Origin: Synergistaceae bacterium
GTDB taxonomy: Bacteria > Synergistota > Synergistia > Synergistales > Aminobacteriaceae
Length of the DNA: 45,679 bases
Direction: 5' to 3'
Assembly (NCBI GenBank): GCA_012521675.1
Contig: JAAYLU010000018.1
Span: 1-45,679, forward strand
Part shown: in pieces, positions 16,539-25,922 of the stretch
Position numbering within the stretch: the first letter of the stretch is position 1
How the letters are laid out: the number at the start of each line of letters is the position of its first letter
The notes under the pieces: model-generated
Told to the model about the DNA's origin: nothing
What the model saw: the letters and a program-made list of their open reading frames with translations, nothing else
The model's database searches: none
Position numbers and translations under genes: made by a program

Positions 16539-18992
16539 ATGAAGAGGATCACCCGCGCTAGTCTGTTTTTCACCAAGGGAACGAACTTGCTGTGCGTACT
16601 GCTGGCGATCGTTGGTTGCTTGCTCGGCCTGGTGGAGGCCAGGCGTGCTCTGGACTTCAAGCGAACCGAGCTGTTGACTGCGGCCAGGACGCTTGGCGAG
16701 ACGATCAATCCATGGCGCGTGAGGGAGCTGCAGGCAACGCCATCCGACGTGGAGGACCCCGCATACACGAGGCTATCCGAGCAGTTTATCTCTATCCTGC
16801 CCGTGCTTGCGCCCGTCCTGTCGGTCTCCCTTATCGCAGAGTCGCAAGACGGAGGAGCGGTCTACCTGGTCGACGCTCGCTCGACAGGGGGGGCGGGGCC
16901 CGGCGAACGCTTCCATCCGCCCTTTGACGAGTTCGTCACAGCGTTTCGCTCCGGCCAGCCGATAGTGAGCTCTCCCTACAGGGCGGGCGACTCGAATCTT
17001 TGGGCCGCTGTCGTGCCCTTGGCGTCAGCGGGGAAGGGCGAGCCCGGGGTCGCCGTCATGCTTCAAGCGGAATACCCGGACTACCGCAGGCTCCTGGGGG
17101 AACGGGCGCTGGTGCCGTTGTGCGGTGGCGTCCTGCTCATTCTCGTCATCCAGGCGGGACGCCGGGCCGTCGCCCGACCGCGAAAGCCCGGCCTCCTGCT
17201 CGCGGAGTCGCTGTGGGCTCTGTCAATCGGACTGGTCCTGACCGGCCTGTTTTCGCGAGGGGCCGACTGGTACGAGTTTCGCACTCAAAGGAGTGCCTAT
17301 TTTACCCTGTCCTACCTCGAGTCCGGCTTTTTCCTCCGGGAGCTCAAAGAACTGAGGGACGGGTACCTCGAGGCGCTCGGGCGTTTCTTCGAGAGCAGCG
17401 ACTATGTCGATCGCGACGAGTTCGGCAGGTACGCCGAGTACCTGGCCCGCGTGCCATACATCGACGCCGTAGCCTGGGCCCCGGCTTCGTACGTCCATGG
17501 CGACGATCGACCCTCCTTCGTCGTTGTCTACTCAACGCCGGAGGACCGACCATTCTTGCCCGAGGGAAAGGATCTCTCCTTCGCGCAGCCCATGGAGGAG
17601 GCCGTAAGAGTCCTGTTGGCCGAGCGGCTTTCCACCCTCTCCGGGGTCCTGCCCGACGGTGACGGCGCGTGCAGGAAGGCGGCGCTCAGAATGGTCGTGG
17701 ACCCCTCGGGCTCGACTGTGGGCATCGTAGCGATAGTGGTGAACCTGGAGGCAATGCTCGGCGGCTCCATGTCCGGCAGCGACGAAGTAGGAGAGGGCGT
17801 GATGGATGTGCGGCTCGCCCGCGTCCTGCCCGACGGGAGCTCTCAGAGCCTGTTCGCCCTGCCCCGCGAGGTCGCCTCGGAAATGGATGGAGAGGCGCTC
17901 TTCCGTTCCGTGCGCCCGCTGTTCATGATGGGGCAGGTCCTCGAGCTGGAGACTCGGCCGGGATCCTTGTTCCACGCCATGCATCCGAGGGTTGCGGGCA
18001 GGGTCGCTATCTACTCGGGGGTTCTTGTGTCATCGCTGGTCGCGCTGCTAACGGGGCTCTTTTTCAACTGGCGCGGTGCTACGCTGCGCTTCGTGGAGAT
18101 CAAGACCGCCTCCCTGGCAGAGAGCGAAATGCAATCGAAAAAACTGGCACATCTCTACCGCTCCATATCCGAGGGGGTGGTGATAGTGGATTCCAAGGGC
18201 TTCATACAGGACTGCAACCCGGCCCTCGAGGAGCTGACAGGCTTTACCCTCGCCGAGATGCGCGGCCATAAACCGTCGCTCTTCGCTGCGAGGGAGGGGC
18301 AGTTCGGCCGGGCCTTCATCGAAGAGCTGAAATGTACCGGCAGTTGGAGCGGCGAGGTGCTGCACAGAAAGAGGGACGGCGAGACGTACCCGGTCTGGCT
18401 CTCCATCTCCGCTGTTTCGGACGGGGACGGCGACCCGGAGCACTATTCCGGGGTCTATCGGCACATAGGAGGTTTAAAAAGGGAGCAGGAGAGGCTGACC
18501 CGGATGGCCTACCACGACTTTCTAACCGGCCTGCCCAACCGGGCGCTGCTTATGGACCGCATCGAGATCGCACTGGCCAGGGCCAGGCGCGAGCGCACCA
18601 TGGCGGTTTTACTCTTTGTGGACCTGGATTTTTTCAAGAGGGTAAACGACACCTTTGGACACGAGACAGGGGATGCCCTGCTTATAGAGGTAGCGAGGAG
18701 AATGAGGGAGACACACCGGGAGCAGGACACGGTCGCTAGGCTGGCGGGAGACGAGTTCGTCATCCTGTTCGAGGCCTTCAGCCAGGAAAAGGGATTTGAG
18801 AGCATCCTGTCGAACATGAGAGGGCTGTTCTCGCAGCCCTTTCGCGTAATGGGTCATGAGATCCGCATAGACGCCAGCATAGGCGTCTCTCTCTACCCGA
18901 GGGACGGTATCGACGCAAAATCTCTGCTTGCCGCCGCCGATAGGGCAATGTACGCCGAGAAGAGAGAGAAAAAGGCGCGGGAGGAGACGTGA
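16539..18992 (+). CDS. Membrane CHASE-PAS-GGDEF diguanylate cyclase
   Basis: From ATG 16539 the protein has 817 residues. It has an N-terminal membrane segment, an outer region, further membrane segments near 190-250, a CHASE-like sensor region (LSYLESGFFLRELKEL to about 420), another membrane segment near 490-510, a PAS domain (about 540-650) and a C-terminal GGDEF domain. The active-site loop reads AGDEF (736-740) in place of GGDEF; several such variants are active cyclases. An inhibitory RxxD site (REQD, 727-730) stands at the correct distance, so cyclic di-GMP feedback is likely. A frame also opens at ATG 16506, but GAGAGAGGG at 16522-16530 fits the inner ATG better. Confidence 0.87.
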   Translation: MKRITRASLFFTKGTNLLCVLLAIVGCLLGLVEARRALDFKRTELLTAARTLGETINPWRVRELQATPSDVEDPAYTRLSEQFISILPVLAPVLSVSLIAESQDGGAVYLVDARSTGGAGPGERFHPPFDEFVTAFRSGQPIVSSPYRAGDSNLWAAVVPLASAGKGEPGVAVMLQAEYPDYRRLLGERALVPLCGGVLLILVIQAGRRAVARPRKPGLLLAESLWALSIGLVLTGLFSRGADWYEFRTQRSAYFTLSYLESGFFLRELKELRDGYLEALGRFFESSDYVDRDEFGRYAEYLARVPYIDAVAWAPASYVHGDDRPSFVVVYSTPEDRPFLPEGKDLSFAQPMEEAVRVLLAERLSTLSGVLPDGDGACRKAALRMVVDPSGSTVGIVAIVVNLEAMLGGSMSGSDEVGEGVMDVRLARVLPDGSSQSLFALPREVASEMDGEALFRSVRPLFMMGQVLELETRPGSLFHAMHPRVAGRVAIYSGVLVSSLVALLTGLFFNWRGATLRFVEIKTASLAESEMQSKKLAHLYRSISEGVVIVDSKGFIQDCNPALEELTGFTLAEMRGHKPSLFAAREGQFGRAFIEELKCTGSWSGEVLHRKRDGETYPVWLSISAVSDGDGDPEHYSGVYRHIGGLKREQERLTRMAYHDFLTGLPNRALLMDRIEIALARARRERTMAVLLFVDLDFFKRVNDTFGHETGDALLIEVARRMRETHREQDTVARLAGDEFVILFEAFSQEKGFESILSNMRGLFSQPFRVMGHEIRIDASIGVSLYPRDGIDAKSLLAAADRAMYAEKREKKAREET

Positions 18993-19017
18993 CCGAGCCC
19001 GCACGGCAATGTATAAT
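18989..19017 (+). promoter_or_regulatory. Promoter of the corrinoid operon
   Basis: GTGACC (18989-18994) and TATAAT (19012-19017) are spaced by 17 bases and lie about 80 bases before the corrinoid gene. The -35 overlaps the stop codon of the diguanylate cyclase gene. Confidence 0.6.
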
Positions 19018-19094
19018 AGCGAGACGAACGAATCCGGCCCCATAGTCGGAGTATATGGACAAACAGTGTTCAAGGCGCTGGCGGAGGTGAAGTG

Positions 19095-19739
19095 ATGAGA
19101 TCAGGAGAGGTGCGTTCGAGCGAGTTTGAGGCGGCGTTGATAGCTCTGAACCGTCTCGAGGTATCGCGGCTTCTCACCGACGAGAGGGACGAGCGTCCGG
19201 TCGCGGTCCGTGTCGAGCAGGACGTGGTGCCGGCGATGGAGAGGCTGGGCAGGCTGTGGGAGGACGGGAAGGTCTCCCTCTCGCAGGTCTACATGAGCGG
19301 AAGGATATGCGAGGAGCTGGTAGGCAGGCTCCTGCCGCAGTGCGCCGAGCCATCGGACGGCGAGGCCAGGATAGGCTTGGCGGTGCTGGAGGACAGGCAC
19401 ATGCTCGGCAAGAGAATGGTTGCGGCCACCCTCACAGCGGCGGGGCATACCTTCTTCGACTACGGAAGCACGAATGCGGACACTCTGGTCGAGCGCGCCG
19501 GGGCCGACGGCGTGGATCTGCTGCTGGTGTCCACCCTGATGCTCAACTCCGCTCTCAGTGTGAGGAGGGTGCGCGACGGGCTGAACCGCCTGGGGCGTCC
19601 GGTAAAGATCGTGGTCGGAGGCGCGCCCTTCCGCCTGGAGCCGGAGCTGTGGCGCGAGACAGGTGCGGACGCGATGTGCAGGAACGCCAGTGAGGTCGTG
19701 TCGATGATTGCTCGGTTTTCCGGGGGTGATCTGCTATGA
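19095..19739 (+). CDS. Corrinoid (B12)-binding methyl-transfer protein
   Basis: The 214-residue protein has a helical N-terminal cap (about 8-85, with PAMERLGRLWEDGKVSLSQ) and a cobalamin-binding domain. The DxHxxG motif is EDRHMLG (D100, H102, G105), where H102 would coordinate cobalt; the VVGGAPF strand follows near 170-176. Proteins of the MtaC/MtbC type carry a methyl group between two methyltransferases. Ribosome site GGAGGTGA (19083-19090) fits ATG 19095, although GTG 19092 is also in frame. It overlaps the next gene by four bases. No substrate-specific MtaB/MttB-type methyltransferase is in view, so the methyl donor is unknown. Confidence 0.88.
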   Translation: MRSGEVRSSEFEAALIALNRLEVSRLLTDERDERPVAVRVEQDVVPAMERLGRLWEDGKVSLSQVYMSGRICEELVGRLLPQCAEPSDGEARIGLAVLEDRHMLGKRMVAATLTAAGHTFFDYGSTNADTLVERAGADGVDLLLVSTLMLNSALSVRRVRDGLNRLGRPVKIVVGGAPFRLEPELWRETGADAMCRNASEVVSMIARFSGGDLL

Positions 19740-20785
19740 AGCGCGAATCAATATCCTCGATGGACAGGGTGCTGACGGCCCTCTCGCTGAAGGAACCGGA
19801 CAGGGTACCGTGGTTCCCCCTGCTGACCATGATCGGTGCAAGGGAGCTTGGGCTCTCGATAAAAGAGTATTTCTCCAAGGGATCCAACGTGGCCGAGGCC
19901 CAGCTCCGGATGAGGGAGAAGTTCGGGCACGACTGCCTCTACTCTTTTCTCCATGCGTCCGCCGAGGTGGAGGCGTGGGGCGGCGAGACCATCTACTACG
20001 ACGAAGGGCCGCCGAACTGTGGGATGCCGCCTCTGACGGACCAGGAGCTGATAATGTCCCTTCGGCCTCCGAGGGTGAAGGACTCCCCGTCCCTGCTGAA
20101 GACCCTCGATGCCATAAGGCTCATGAAGGAGAAGGTCGGAGACGAGGTGCCGATCCTCAGCGTGGTCATATCCCCCTTCTCGCTCCCTGCGATGCAGATG
20201 GGGCTTGAGAACTACTTGATACTGCTCCACGAGAGGCCGGATCTCTTCGCGCGGTTGATGGAGCTCAACGAGGAGTTCACCGTCGAGTGGGGCAGGGCGC
20301 AGGTCGAGGCGGGCTCGACCGCTGTCGTCTATTTCGACCCGATATCGTCGCCCACAATACTGCCGAGCGAGCGGTATCGCGAGACCGGTTTCCACATCGC
20401 CAAGCGCACGATCTCCCGCATCGGAGGTCCTGTGGCCATGCACTTCGCCTCCGGAAGGAGCATCCCCATCCTGGACTACGTGCTGCAGACGGGTGTCGGA
20501 GTGCTCTCCGCCGGCTGCGAGGAGGACCTGGGCGAGCTGAAGCGGCTCACCGAGGGCAGGATCGCCCTGGTTGGAAACCTCAACGGGCTCGAGATGAGGA
20601 GGTGGTCCCCCGCCAAGGCCGAGGAGGAGGTCAAGAGTGCGATAGCCGCCGCCGGTCGGGGAGGGGGCTTCATCCTCTCCGACAGTCACGGCGAGATACC
20701 CTGGCAGGTCTCCGACGATGTGATCCTAGCCATGGGAGAGGCGGTGCGCAGATGGGGAGTGTATCCGCTCGACTGGCTGGACTAG
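19736..20785 (+). CDS. UroD/MtaA-family methyltransferase with altered metal ligands
   Basis: The 349-residue protein is a TIM-barrel member of the uroporphyrinogen decarboxylase/MtaA family, whose corrinoid-linked members move methyl groups between a corrinoid protein and a thiol. Family landmarks are MDRVLTALSLKEPDRVP at the start, VVYFDP near 198-202, and GNLNGLEM near 280-287. The usual zinc set, His-x-Cys plus a later Cys, is changed: MHFAS (H236, A238) and LSDSHGE (H318) where a Cys is expected. It may therefore bind metal differently or have no thiol activation. It is coupled to the corrinoid gene (ATGA overlap), and its stop is directly followed by the kinase ATG, so the three act together. 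Confidence 0.82.
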   Translation: MKRESISSMDRVLTALSLKEPDRVPWFPLLTMIGARELGLSIKEYFSKGSNVAEAQLRMREKFGHDCLYSFLHASAEVEAWGGETIYYDEGPPNCGMPPLTDQELIMSLRPPRVKDSPSLLKTLDAIRLMKEKVGDEVPILSVVISPFSLPAMQMGLENYLILLHERPDLFARLMELNEEFTVEWGRAQVEAGSTAVVYFDPISSPTILPSERYRETGFHIAKRTISRIGGPVAMHFASGRSIPILDYVLQTGVGVLSAGCEEDLGELKRLTEGRIALVGNLNGLEMRRWSPAKAEEEVKSAIAAAGRGGGFILSDSHGEIPWQVSDDVILAMGEAVRRWGVYPLDWLD

Positions 20786-23068
20786 ATGGCTAAGACGACT
20801 CTTATCCTTTCTTGCAGGGCCCTTCGCAGGGAGATGGAGGCGATCGTCGCACGGATGGACTTGGCCTCCTGCGATGTAGCCTCCTTTCCCTGTGACTGCT
20901 CTTATAAGTCGCCCTCCGCTTTGCCTCTCGACGACGTGATAAGGGACGAGGCGAGTCGCTACGACCGTATTCTCGTCGTCGGCAGCCCCTGCTTGGTGGA
21001 GAGGAGTTCGGGTGCTGAATCCCCCCGCAGTGTCTCGGTCATCGGGCGAAGTTTTGATCTCTTTATGCCCGCGCCGCTCGTCGGGCATCTTCAGGCCGAC
21101 GGCGCCTACCTGATCACCCCCGGGTGGCTGGAGCGCTGGAGGGAGAGGATCGGTGAGGGTTGGGGGTTCGACGACGACGGAGCAAGGAGCTTTTTCGCGG
21201 AGTCGTGCGATCGCTTGATCCTGCTCGACACGGAGGTGTACCCCGACTGCGGCCCGAGCATGGCCGAGTTGGCCGCCTACGTGGACCGGCCATTCCAGAT
21301 AATACCGGTCGGACTGGAGATGGCCGAGCTCCTCCTGGGCGATGCCCTCCGAAGGTTCGAGCCGCGCGGAGGAGAAGCGCCCGCGGCCTCGGAACCGGTC
21401 GGCCTCGCCGCCGACTACGCCATGCTGCTGGACATGATGAGCCGGCTGGTGCAGCACACCGCCGAGGAGGAGATGTTGACCGCCCTGTTCGAGGTGATCG
21501 ACATCCTCTGCGCCCCGTCCTTCCAGGCCTATGTCCCGGTCCTCGACGGAGAGCCGGGGGAGCCGGTCCCCTTCCCCGCATACCGCGAACTGCCCGAGGG
21601 GGCGGTCGAAAGGATGCTGTCCACGGAGGAGTCCTGTTCCTGGTGGGGGGACGATGGGGGCTTCCTGCTTCGCATGCACCGCGAGAGGGAGACCATGGGT
21701 TATCTCCTGGTCGACGAGCTGGCCGTACCGAAGTACAGGGAGCGCTACTTCAACAGCGCGGCCGCGGTGCAGCCGATACTCTCCCTCGCCGTTGCGAACG
21801 TCCGCAGCTACCGCAAGCTTGAGCGCACCAACAAATCCCTCGTGGAGACCATGAGACAGGTGAACGAGATGGCATGCCGCGCGGAGGCCGCAAACGTAGC
21901 CAAGAGCGCCTTTCTCGCCAATATGAGCCACGAGATTCGCACCCCCATGAACGGCATAATAGGCATGATAGAGCTGCTGCTCTCCACCGACTTGGACGAC
22001 GAGCAGATCGAGTACGCCGAGACGGTCAGGAACTGCGGCGACTCCCTGCTAACCCTCATCGACGACATCCTCGACCTCTCCAGGATAGAGGCGGGCAAGC
22101 TGAAGCTCGTGACAGAGGAGCTCGACCTTCGCACGCTGGCCGACGACATTAACGCTCTCTTCTCGGTGCGCGCCAGTGAGAAGGGGCTGGGGTTCCGAGT
22201 CGAGGTCGATCCATGCGTCCCGTCTCCCCTGATGGGGGATCTCGACCGACTTCGCCAGATCTTGGCGAACTTCATAGCCAACGCGGTCAAGTTCACGAGC
22301 GAGGGAGGGATCTCCCTGCACGTAAAGACAATCGAGGAGACGGACAGCGATGTCCTCGTCCGCTTCTCAGTGAAGGACTCGGGCATAGGGGTGGCCGAGG
22401 ACTTGAAGGAACAGTTGTTCGAAAAGTTCACCCAAGTCGACCCCTCCAGCACCAGGAAGTTCGGCGGGGTCGGGTTGGGCCTTGCCATCTCCAGAGAGCT
22501 TGCGAGCATGATGGGCGGAAAAGTGGGCGTCGAAAGCCCCGTGCCGGGATCCCATTCCGGCGGCGGGCCGGGATCCGAGTTCTGGTTGGAGGTGCGCCTT
22601 GAAAAGGGCACCGGGGCCAGGGCGGCAAGCCGTTCCCCGGCGATCGTCGAGCCGGTGGATGTCGACTCGGCCGGTGCCAGGGCGCGGGTGCTGGTGGTCG
22701 ACGACTGTCGCGTGAACACCAAGGTCGCCCTGGTCATGCTGAAAAAACTCGGCCTGGAGGCGGACTCCGCGTCCAACGGAGCGGAGGCGCTTGAGGCCCT
22801 GGGGAGGGCCGATTACGACCTGGTGTTGATGGACGTGCAGATGCCGGTCATGGATGGGGCGGAGGCTGTGAGCAGGATCAAAAGCGACCCCGAGTACTCG
22901 GCATACCGACGCATACCGATAATAGCCCTGACCGCCCACGCCATGGAGGGCGACCGGGAGAGGTACATCGGGCTGGGGATGGACGACTACCTGGCAAAGC
23001 CGGCCACGCTGGACGCCCTCCGCTCAATGCTGCAAAAATGGCTTCCCGAGGACCGGGAGAAGGATTAA
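20786..23068 (+). CDS. Hybrid histidine kinase with DUF1638-like sensor region
   Basis: The 760-residue soluble protein has an N-terminal region (1-190) resembling DUF1638, a domain often found beside corrinoid methyltransferases: [24 protein letters not shown] and [17 protein letters not shown]-like stretch (about 210-345) and a short coiled coil follow. Next come HisKA ([16 protein letters not shown]382), an ATPase with [17 protein letters not shown] and GVGLGLAIS, and a receiver domain with D683 (LVLMDVQMP) and K738. No membrane segment or DNA-binding output is seen. The ATG follows the previous stop with no gap. The sensor likely reads the state of the corrinoid or methyltransferase, which is inference from context. 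Confidence 0.85.
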   Translation: MAKTTLILSCRALRREMEAIVARMDLASCDVASFPCDCSYKSPSALPLDDVIRDEASRYDRILVVGSPCLVERSSGAESPRSVSVIGRSFDLFMPAPLVGHLQADGAYLITPGWLERWRERIGEGWGFDDDGARSFFAESCDRLILLDTEVYPDCGPSMAELAAYVDRPFQIIPVGLEMAELLLGDALRRFEPRGGEAPAASEPVGLAADYAMLLDMMSRLVQHTAEEEMLTALFEVIDILCAPSFQAYVPVLDGEPGEPVPFPAYRELPEGAVERMLSTEESCSWWGDDGGFLLRMHRERETMGYLLVDELAVPKYRERYFNSAAAVQPILSLAVANVRSYRKLERTNKSLVETMRQVNEMACRAEAANVAKSAFLANMSHEIRTPMNGIIGMIELLLSTDLDDEQIEYAETVRNCGDSLLTLIDDILDLSRIEAGKLKLVTEELDLRTLADDINALFSVRASEKGLGFRVEVDPCVPSPLMGDLDRLRQILANFIANAVKFTSEGGISLHVKTIEETDSDVLVRFSVKDSGIGVAEDLKEQLFEKFTQVDPSSTRKFGGVGLGLAISRELASMMGGKVGVESPVPGSHSGGGPGSEFWLEVRLEKGTGARAASRSPAIVEPVDVDSAGARARVLVVDDCRVNTKVALVMLKKLGLEADSASNGAEALEALGRADYDLVLMDVQMPVMDGAEAVSRIKSDPEYSAYRRIPIIALTAHAMEGDRERYIGLGMDDYLAKPATLDALRSMLQKWLPEDREKD

Positions 23069-23107
23069 AACGGCGGATGCCGATGGTTCATGCCAGGTGC
23101 AGGACTC

Positions 23108-23746
23108 TCAGCCCAACCTGTCCATCAGCCTTTTTTGCTCTCCCAGGAAGTGACGCCTCAGTACGCTCCAGTCGGTCTTCCTCGTCATGACCGGCCAAGG
23201 ATCTCTCTCCGCGTCGTCGAAGAAGGCAAGGCTCTTCACCATATGATACAGGTTCGGCCTGGCACCGGGGTACTTGCGCGGCAGGAGCGGGAACAGGCTC
23301 TCCAGCGATATTCCCTTCAGGGAGAGCTCGTATAGATCCAGAAAGTCCTTTCGCGCGCCCCTGTCGGCCAGGGCGGCCCACTTCATCAGGCCGATGTCCA
23401 GAGGCGAGGCCATCGAAAGCCCGGGCAGTTCGTCCGGGACGACCAGCGGCTCAAGCAGGGGATTGGGGTAGTGGAGCCAGGTGACCCGGACCTCGCCTAT
23501 CCAGCCGTGGAAGGTGCCGGAATGAGTCTCGGCTATCTTTACGGGGCCGAAGCGGCGAAGGACATCCACCAGCAGGCCCGGGTCGAACGAGCCGGGCAGG
23601 AACCAGTCGAAGTCCTCCGACTGGCGGTGCCCGTAAATCAGGGCCAGCGCTGTTCCTCCGGCCAGGTAGGCGTCCGGAAAGGGGGGGGCGGCGCATATCT
23701 CCCTCAGAAGAGATTGTCTGTGTTCATCGAGAACATCCCAAAACAC
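23108..23746 (-). CDS. AbiEii/AbiGii-like nucleotidyltransferase (probable toxin)
   Basis: The 212-residue protein belongs to the nucleotidyltransferase group that includes AbiEii toxins. The core AYLAGGTALALIYGHR followed by QSEDFDWF (about 26-50) has the GG, the Thr and the DxD-like acidic pair. Later segments SPLDIGLMKWAALADRGARK and KDFLDLYEL are typical. AbiEii toxins are thought to add nucleotides to RNA and stop growth unless held by a partner. Its start overlaps the preceding DUF6922 gene by 43 bases, a strong sign of a two-gene unit. A defence role is likely but not proved. Confidence 0.78.
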   Translation of the reverse strand: MFWDVLDEHRQSLLREICAAPPFPDAYLAGGTALALIYGHRQSEDFDWFLPGSFDPGLLVDVLRRFGPVKIAETHSGTFHGWIGEVRVTWLHYPNPLLEPLVVPDELPGLSMASPLDIGLMKWAALADRGARKDFLDLYELSLKGISLESLFPLLPRKYPGARPNLYHMVKSLAFFDDAERDPWPVMTRKTDWSVLRRHFLGEQKRLMDRLG

Positions 23747-24024
23747 CGCATCTCCTCCTCCTTCAGGCCGTAGTAGTTCTGCCAGCAGCGTGCCGTTTTC
23801 CTGCTCAGGCGGCGGCTGGATACTACGACTTCTCGTATCGCCTCGCCCGGCACGTTGCTCTTAAGCCAGGATAGCTGCGCCTCGTCGCCGAGGTTCAGCA
23901 CTCGCTCGATTATCGTCGTGCGGTTGCATTCGATGTCCACGGCCAACCAGTCGGCGTCCCAGAAAAGGGGACGAAGGAAGGCCGGAAGGCCCGAGGGGTT
24001 GCTCCTGCGCTTCTCGCGGATCAT
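23704..24024 (-). CDS. DUF6922-like protein, probable antitoxin partner
   Basis: The 106-residue protein contains AFLRPLFWDADWLAVDIE, a Glu/Arg-rich middle (TTIIERVLNLGDEAQLSWL) and REVVVSSRRLSRKTARCWQNYYG. This matches, as I recall it, the small DUF6922 proteins encoded just before AbiEii-like nucleotidyltransferases. It would be the antitoxin or guide partner. The start is six bases after the ptsI stop, so it may be co-transcribed with ptsI; the ribosome site (GCGGAG) is very close to the ATG. No DNA-binding motif is obvious. Confidence 0.65.
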   Translation of the reverse strand: MIREKRRSNPSGLPAFLRPLFWDADWLAVDIECNRTTIIERVLNLGDEAQLSWLKSNVPGEAIREVVVSSRRLSRKTARCWQNYYGLKEEEMRCFGMFSMNTDNLF

Positions 24025-24030
24025 CTCCGC

Positions 24031-25752
24031 TTACCGGCAGAGGTCGAAGGAGCGCAATAGCGAGTCGCAGAACTCCTCCACCTCGGCGGTCGTCTTCAGC
24101 GATAATGCGTGCTCCGCCGCCCTCTCGAGTTCGGCCTTTTTCAGGCCGCGCAGTATCCACCTGGCGTGCAGTATCGATGCCGGGCTCATGCTGAACTCGG
24201 TCAGCCCCATACCAAGCAGCACCGGAATGAGCTTCGGGTCGCCCGCGGCCTCGCCGCACATGCCGACGGGTATTCCCGCGGCCTTGCCGTTGTCGATGAC
24301 TGTCTTCACCAGGCGCAGCACCGCCGGGTGGTAGGGGGAGTAGAGGGGGGCCAGCTTGTCGTTGCCCCTGTCCACGGCGACCGTGTACTGGATGAGGTCG
24401 TTCGTCCCGATGCTGAAGAAGTCGCACTCCAGGGCGAAGTGGTCGGACAGTATTGCCGCCGACGGCACCTCGACCATTATCCCGGACTTCACTTCCTCGT
24501 CGAACGGTACGGAAGCACGCCTCAGGTCGTCCTTTGCCTGTTCCAGCATGGCCTTCGCCTCTCGCAGCTCCCTCAGGCAGGAGATCATCGGGAAGAGAAT
24601 ACGCACACTCCCGAAGGCGCTGGAGCGAAGCATGGCCCGAAGCTGGACCCTGAAGATCTCCTGCCGGTCGAGGCAGAGCCTTATGGCCCGGTAGCCGAGG
24701 AAGGGGTTCTCCTCCTCGGGGATGGAGAGGTAGTCGAGCTTCTTGTCCCCGCCGATGTCCAGCGTCCTGATGACCACCGGTCGGCCCTGCATCCCTTCCA
24801 CGACCGTCCTGTACGCCTCGAACTGTTCCTCCTCGGTGGGAAGCATGGAGCTCTCCAGGTAGAGGAACTCCGTGCGGTAGAGGCCGATCGCCTCGCCGTC
24901 GTTCTTTATAACCTCGTCGAGGTCGCGCGACGAGCCCACGTTAGCGCCGAGCTCCACCCTGACCCCGTCGAGCGTGACCGTCTCCTTGCCGCGGATCTCG
25001 GAGAGTTTTTCAATGAAGCACTCGTATCTCTCCTTCTTCTCCCTGTATCGGGCCAATGTCTCATCGTCCGGATTGACTATGACCTCCCCGGTCTCGCCGT
25101 CCATGATGAGCAGATCGTCTACATCGACAGCGTCCAAGATGCCCTGCGCGCTCATGACCGCCGGTATCTGCATGGTCCGAGCGATTATAGCGGCGTGGGA
25201 CGTCCTGCCGCCCGTCTCGGAGATCACCCCCAACGTCAGCTCCCGATCCATCTGCGACATGTCGGAGGCGGTGAAGTCGCGCGACACCAGGATGCCCCTC
25301 TCGCTGAGGCGGGTCATTCCCGACCCGCTCACCTGCAGAAGCAGCTTGATCACCCTCTCGGAGATGTCCCTGACGTCGTCCGAGCGGGCCTTCATATAGT
25401 CGTCCTCCATGTCCTCGAAGATCTGTACCAGGCTGTCCGCCACCTGCTTCACGGCCCACTCCGCGTTAGCGTTCTCGTCCATTATCAGCCCTTCGATACG
25501 TCCCGTGAAGTCAGGATCCTGCAGCATCAGCCCGTGGGCCTCGAAGATGGCCGCCTCGTTGGGCCCGACGTTCTTAAGCACCCTGGAGTAGGACTTGCGG
25601 ATCTGCTCCCCGGCGAACTCCAGGGCGTTGCGGAATCGCCTGACCTCGCGCTCCGGGTAGTCGACGTACTCCTTCACAATATCGATCCGCTCTTTCCAGT
25701 GAATGACCGCCCTGCCTATTGCAATTCCCGGAGAAACGCCGATTCCCTTCAT
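24031..25752 (-). CDS. ptsI: PTS phosphoenolpyruvate-protein phosphotransferase (Enzyme I)
   Basis: Enzyme I takes phosphate from PEP and passes it to HPr, feeding all PTS sugars. From ATG 25752 the protein has 573 residues, the normal length. It shows the MKGIGVSPGIAIG start, the phospho-His in ETGGRTSHAAII (H186), the PEP-site Arg in GLYRTEFL, IGTNDLIQYTVAVDR, and the catalytic Cys in GMCGEAAGD (C499). A frame also opens at 25776, but the eight extra residues are outside the family start. It serves the GlcNAc permease at 38040-39422; HPr is not in the window. Confidence 0.94.
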   Translation of the reverse strand: MKGIGVSPGIAIGRAVIHWKERIDIVKEYVDYPEREVRRFRNALEFAGEQIRKSYSRVLKNVGPNEAAIFEAHGLMLQDPDFTGRIEGLIMDENANAEWAVKQVADSLVQIFEDMEDDYMKARSDDVRDISERVIKLLLQVSGSGMTRLSERGILVSRDFTASDMSQMDRELTLGVISETGGRTSHAAIIARTMQIPAVMSAQGILDAVDVDDLLIMDGETGEVIVNPDDETLARYREKKERYECFIEKLSEIRGKETVTLDGVRVELGANVGSSRDLDEVIKNDGEAIGLYRTEFLYLESSMLPTEEEQFEAYRTVVEGMQGRPVVIRTLDIGGDKKLDYLSIPEEENPFLGYRAIRLCLDRQEIFRVQLRAMLRSSAFGSVRILFPMISCLRELREAKAMLEQAKDDLRRASVPFDEEVKSGIMVEVPSAAILSDHFALECDFFSIGTNDLIQYTVAVDRGNDKLAPLYSPYHPAVLRLVKTVIDNGKAAGIPVGMCGEAAGDPKLIPVLLGMGLTEFSMSPASILHARWILRGLKKAELERAAEHALSLKTTAEVEEFCDSLLRSFDLCR

Positions 25753-25782
25753 CGTGTTTTCGCACCTGCCTGTCAAAAATGT

Positions 25783-25796
25783 ATTATATTATTATA
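25783..25796 (-). promoter_or_regulatory. AT-rich -10 region before ptsI
   Basis: Two overlapping minus-strand TATAAT boxes (25791-25796 and 25783-25788) lie 31-44 bases before the ptsI ATG. No clear -35 is present upstream. Confidence 0.4.
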
Positions 25797-25922
25797 CACG
25801 CTGTCGCAGGTTTAGGGGGGAAACTTGATGTCCCTCATCGGGAGGAATGGAGAAAGGAAAAGAGGATTCGTCGTCACGTCAAGGGGGCGGCGAGGTTCGC
25901 CGGGGAGGCGAAAGGGTAGGGG

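Noticed and set aside
24109-25815. Plus-strand frame of 568 codons
   Set aside because: It lies opposite ptsI, which has every family motif; the frame has no recognisable domain.
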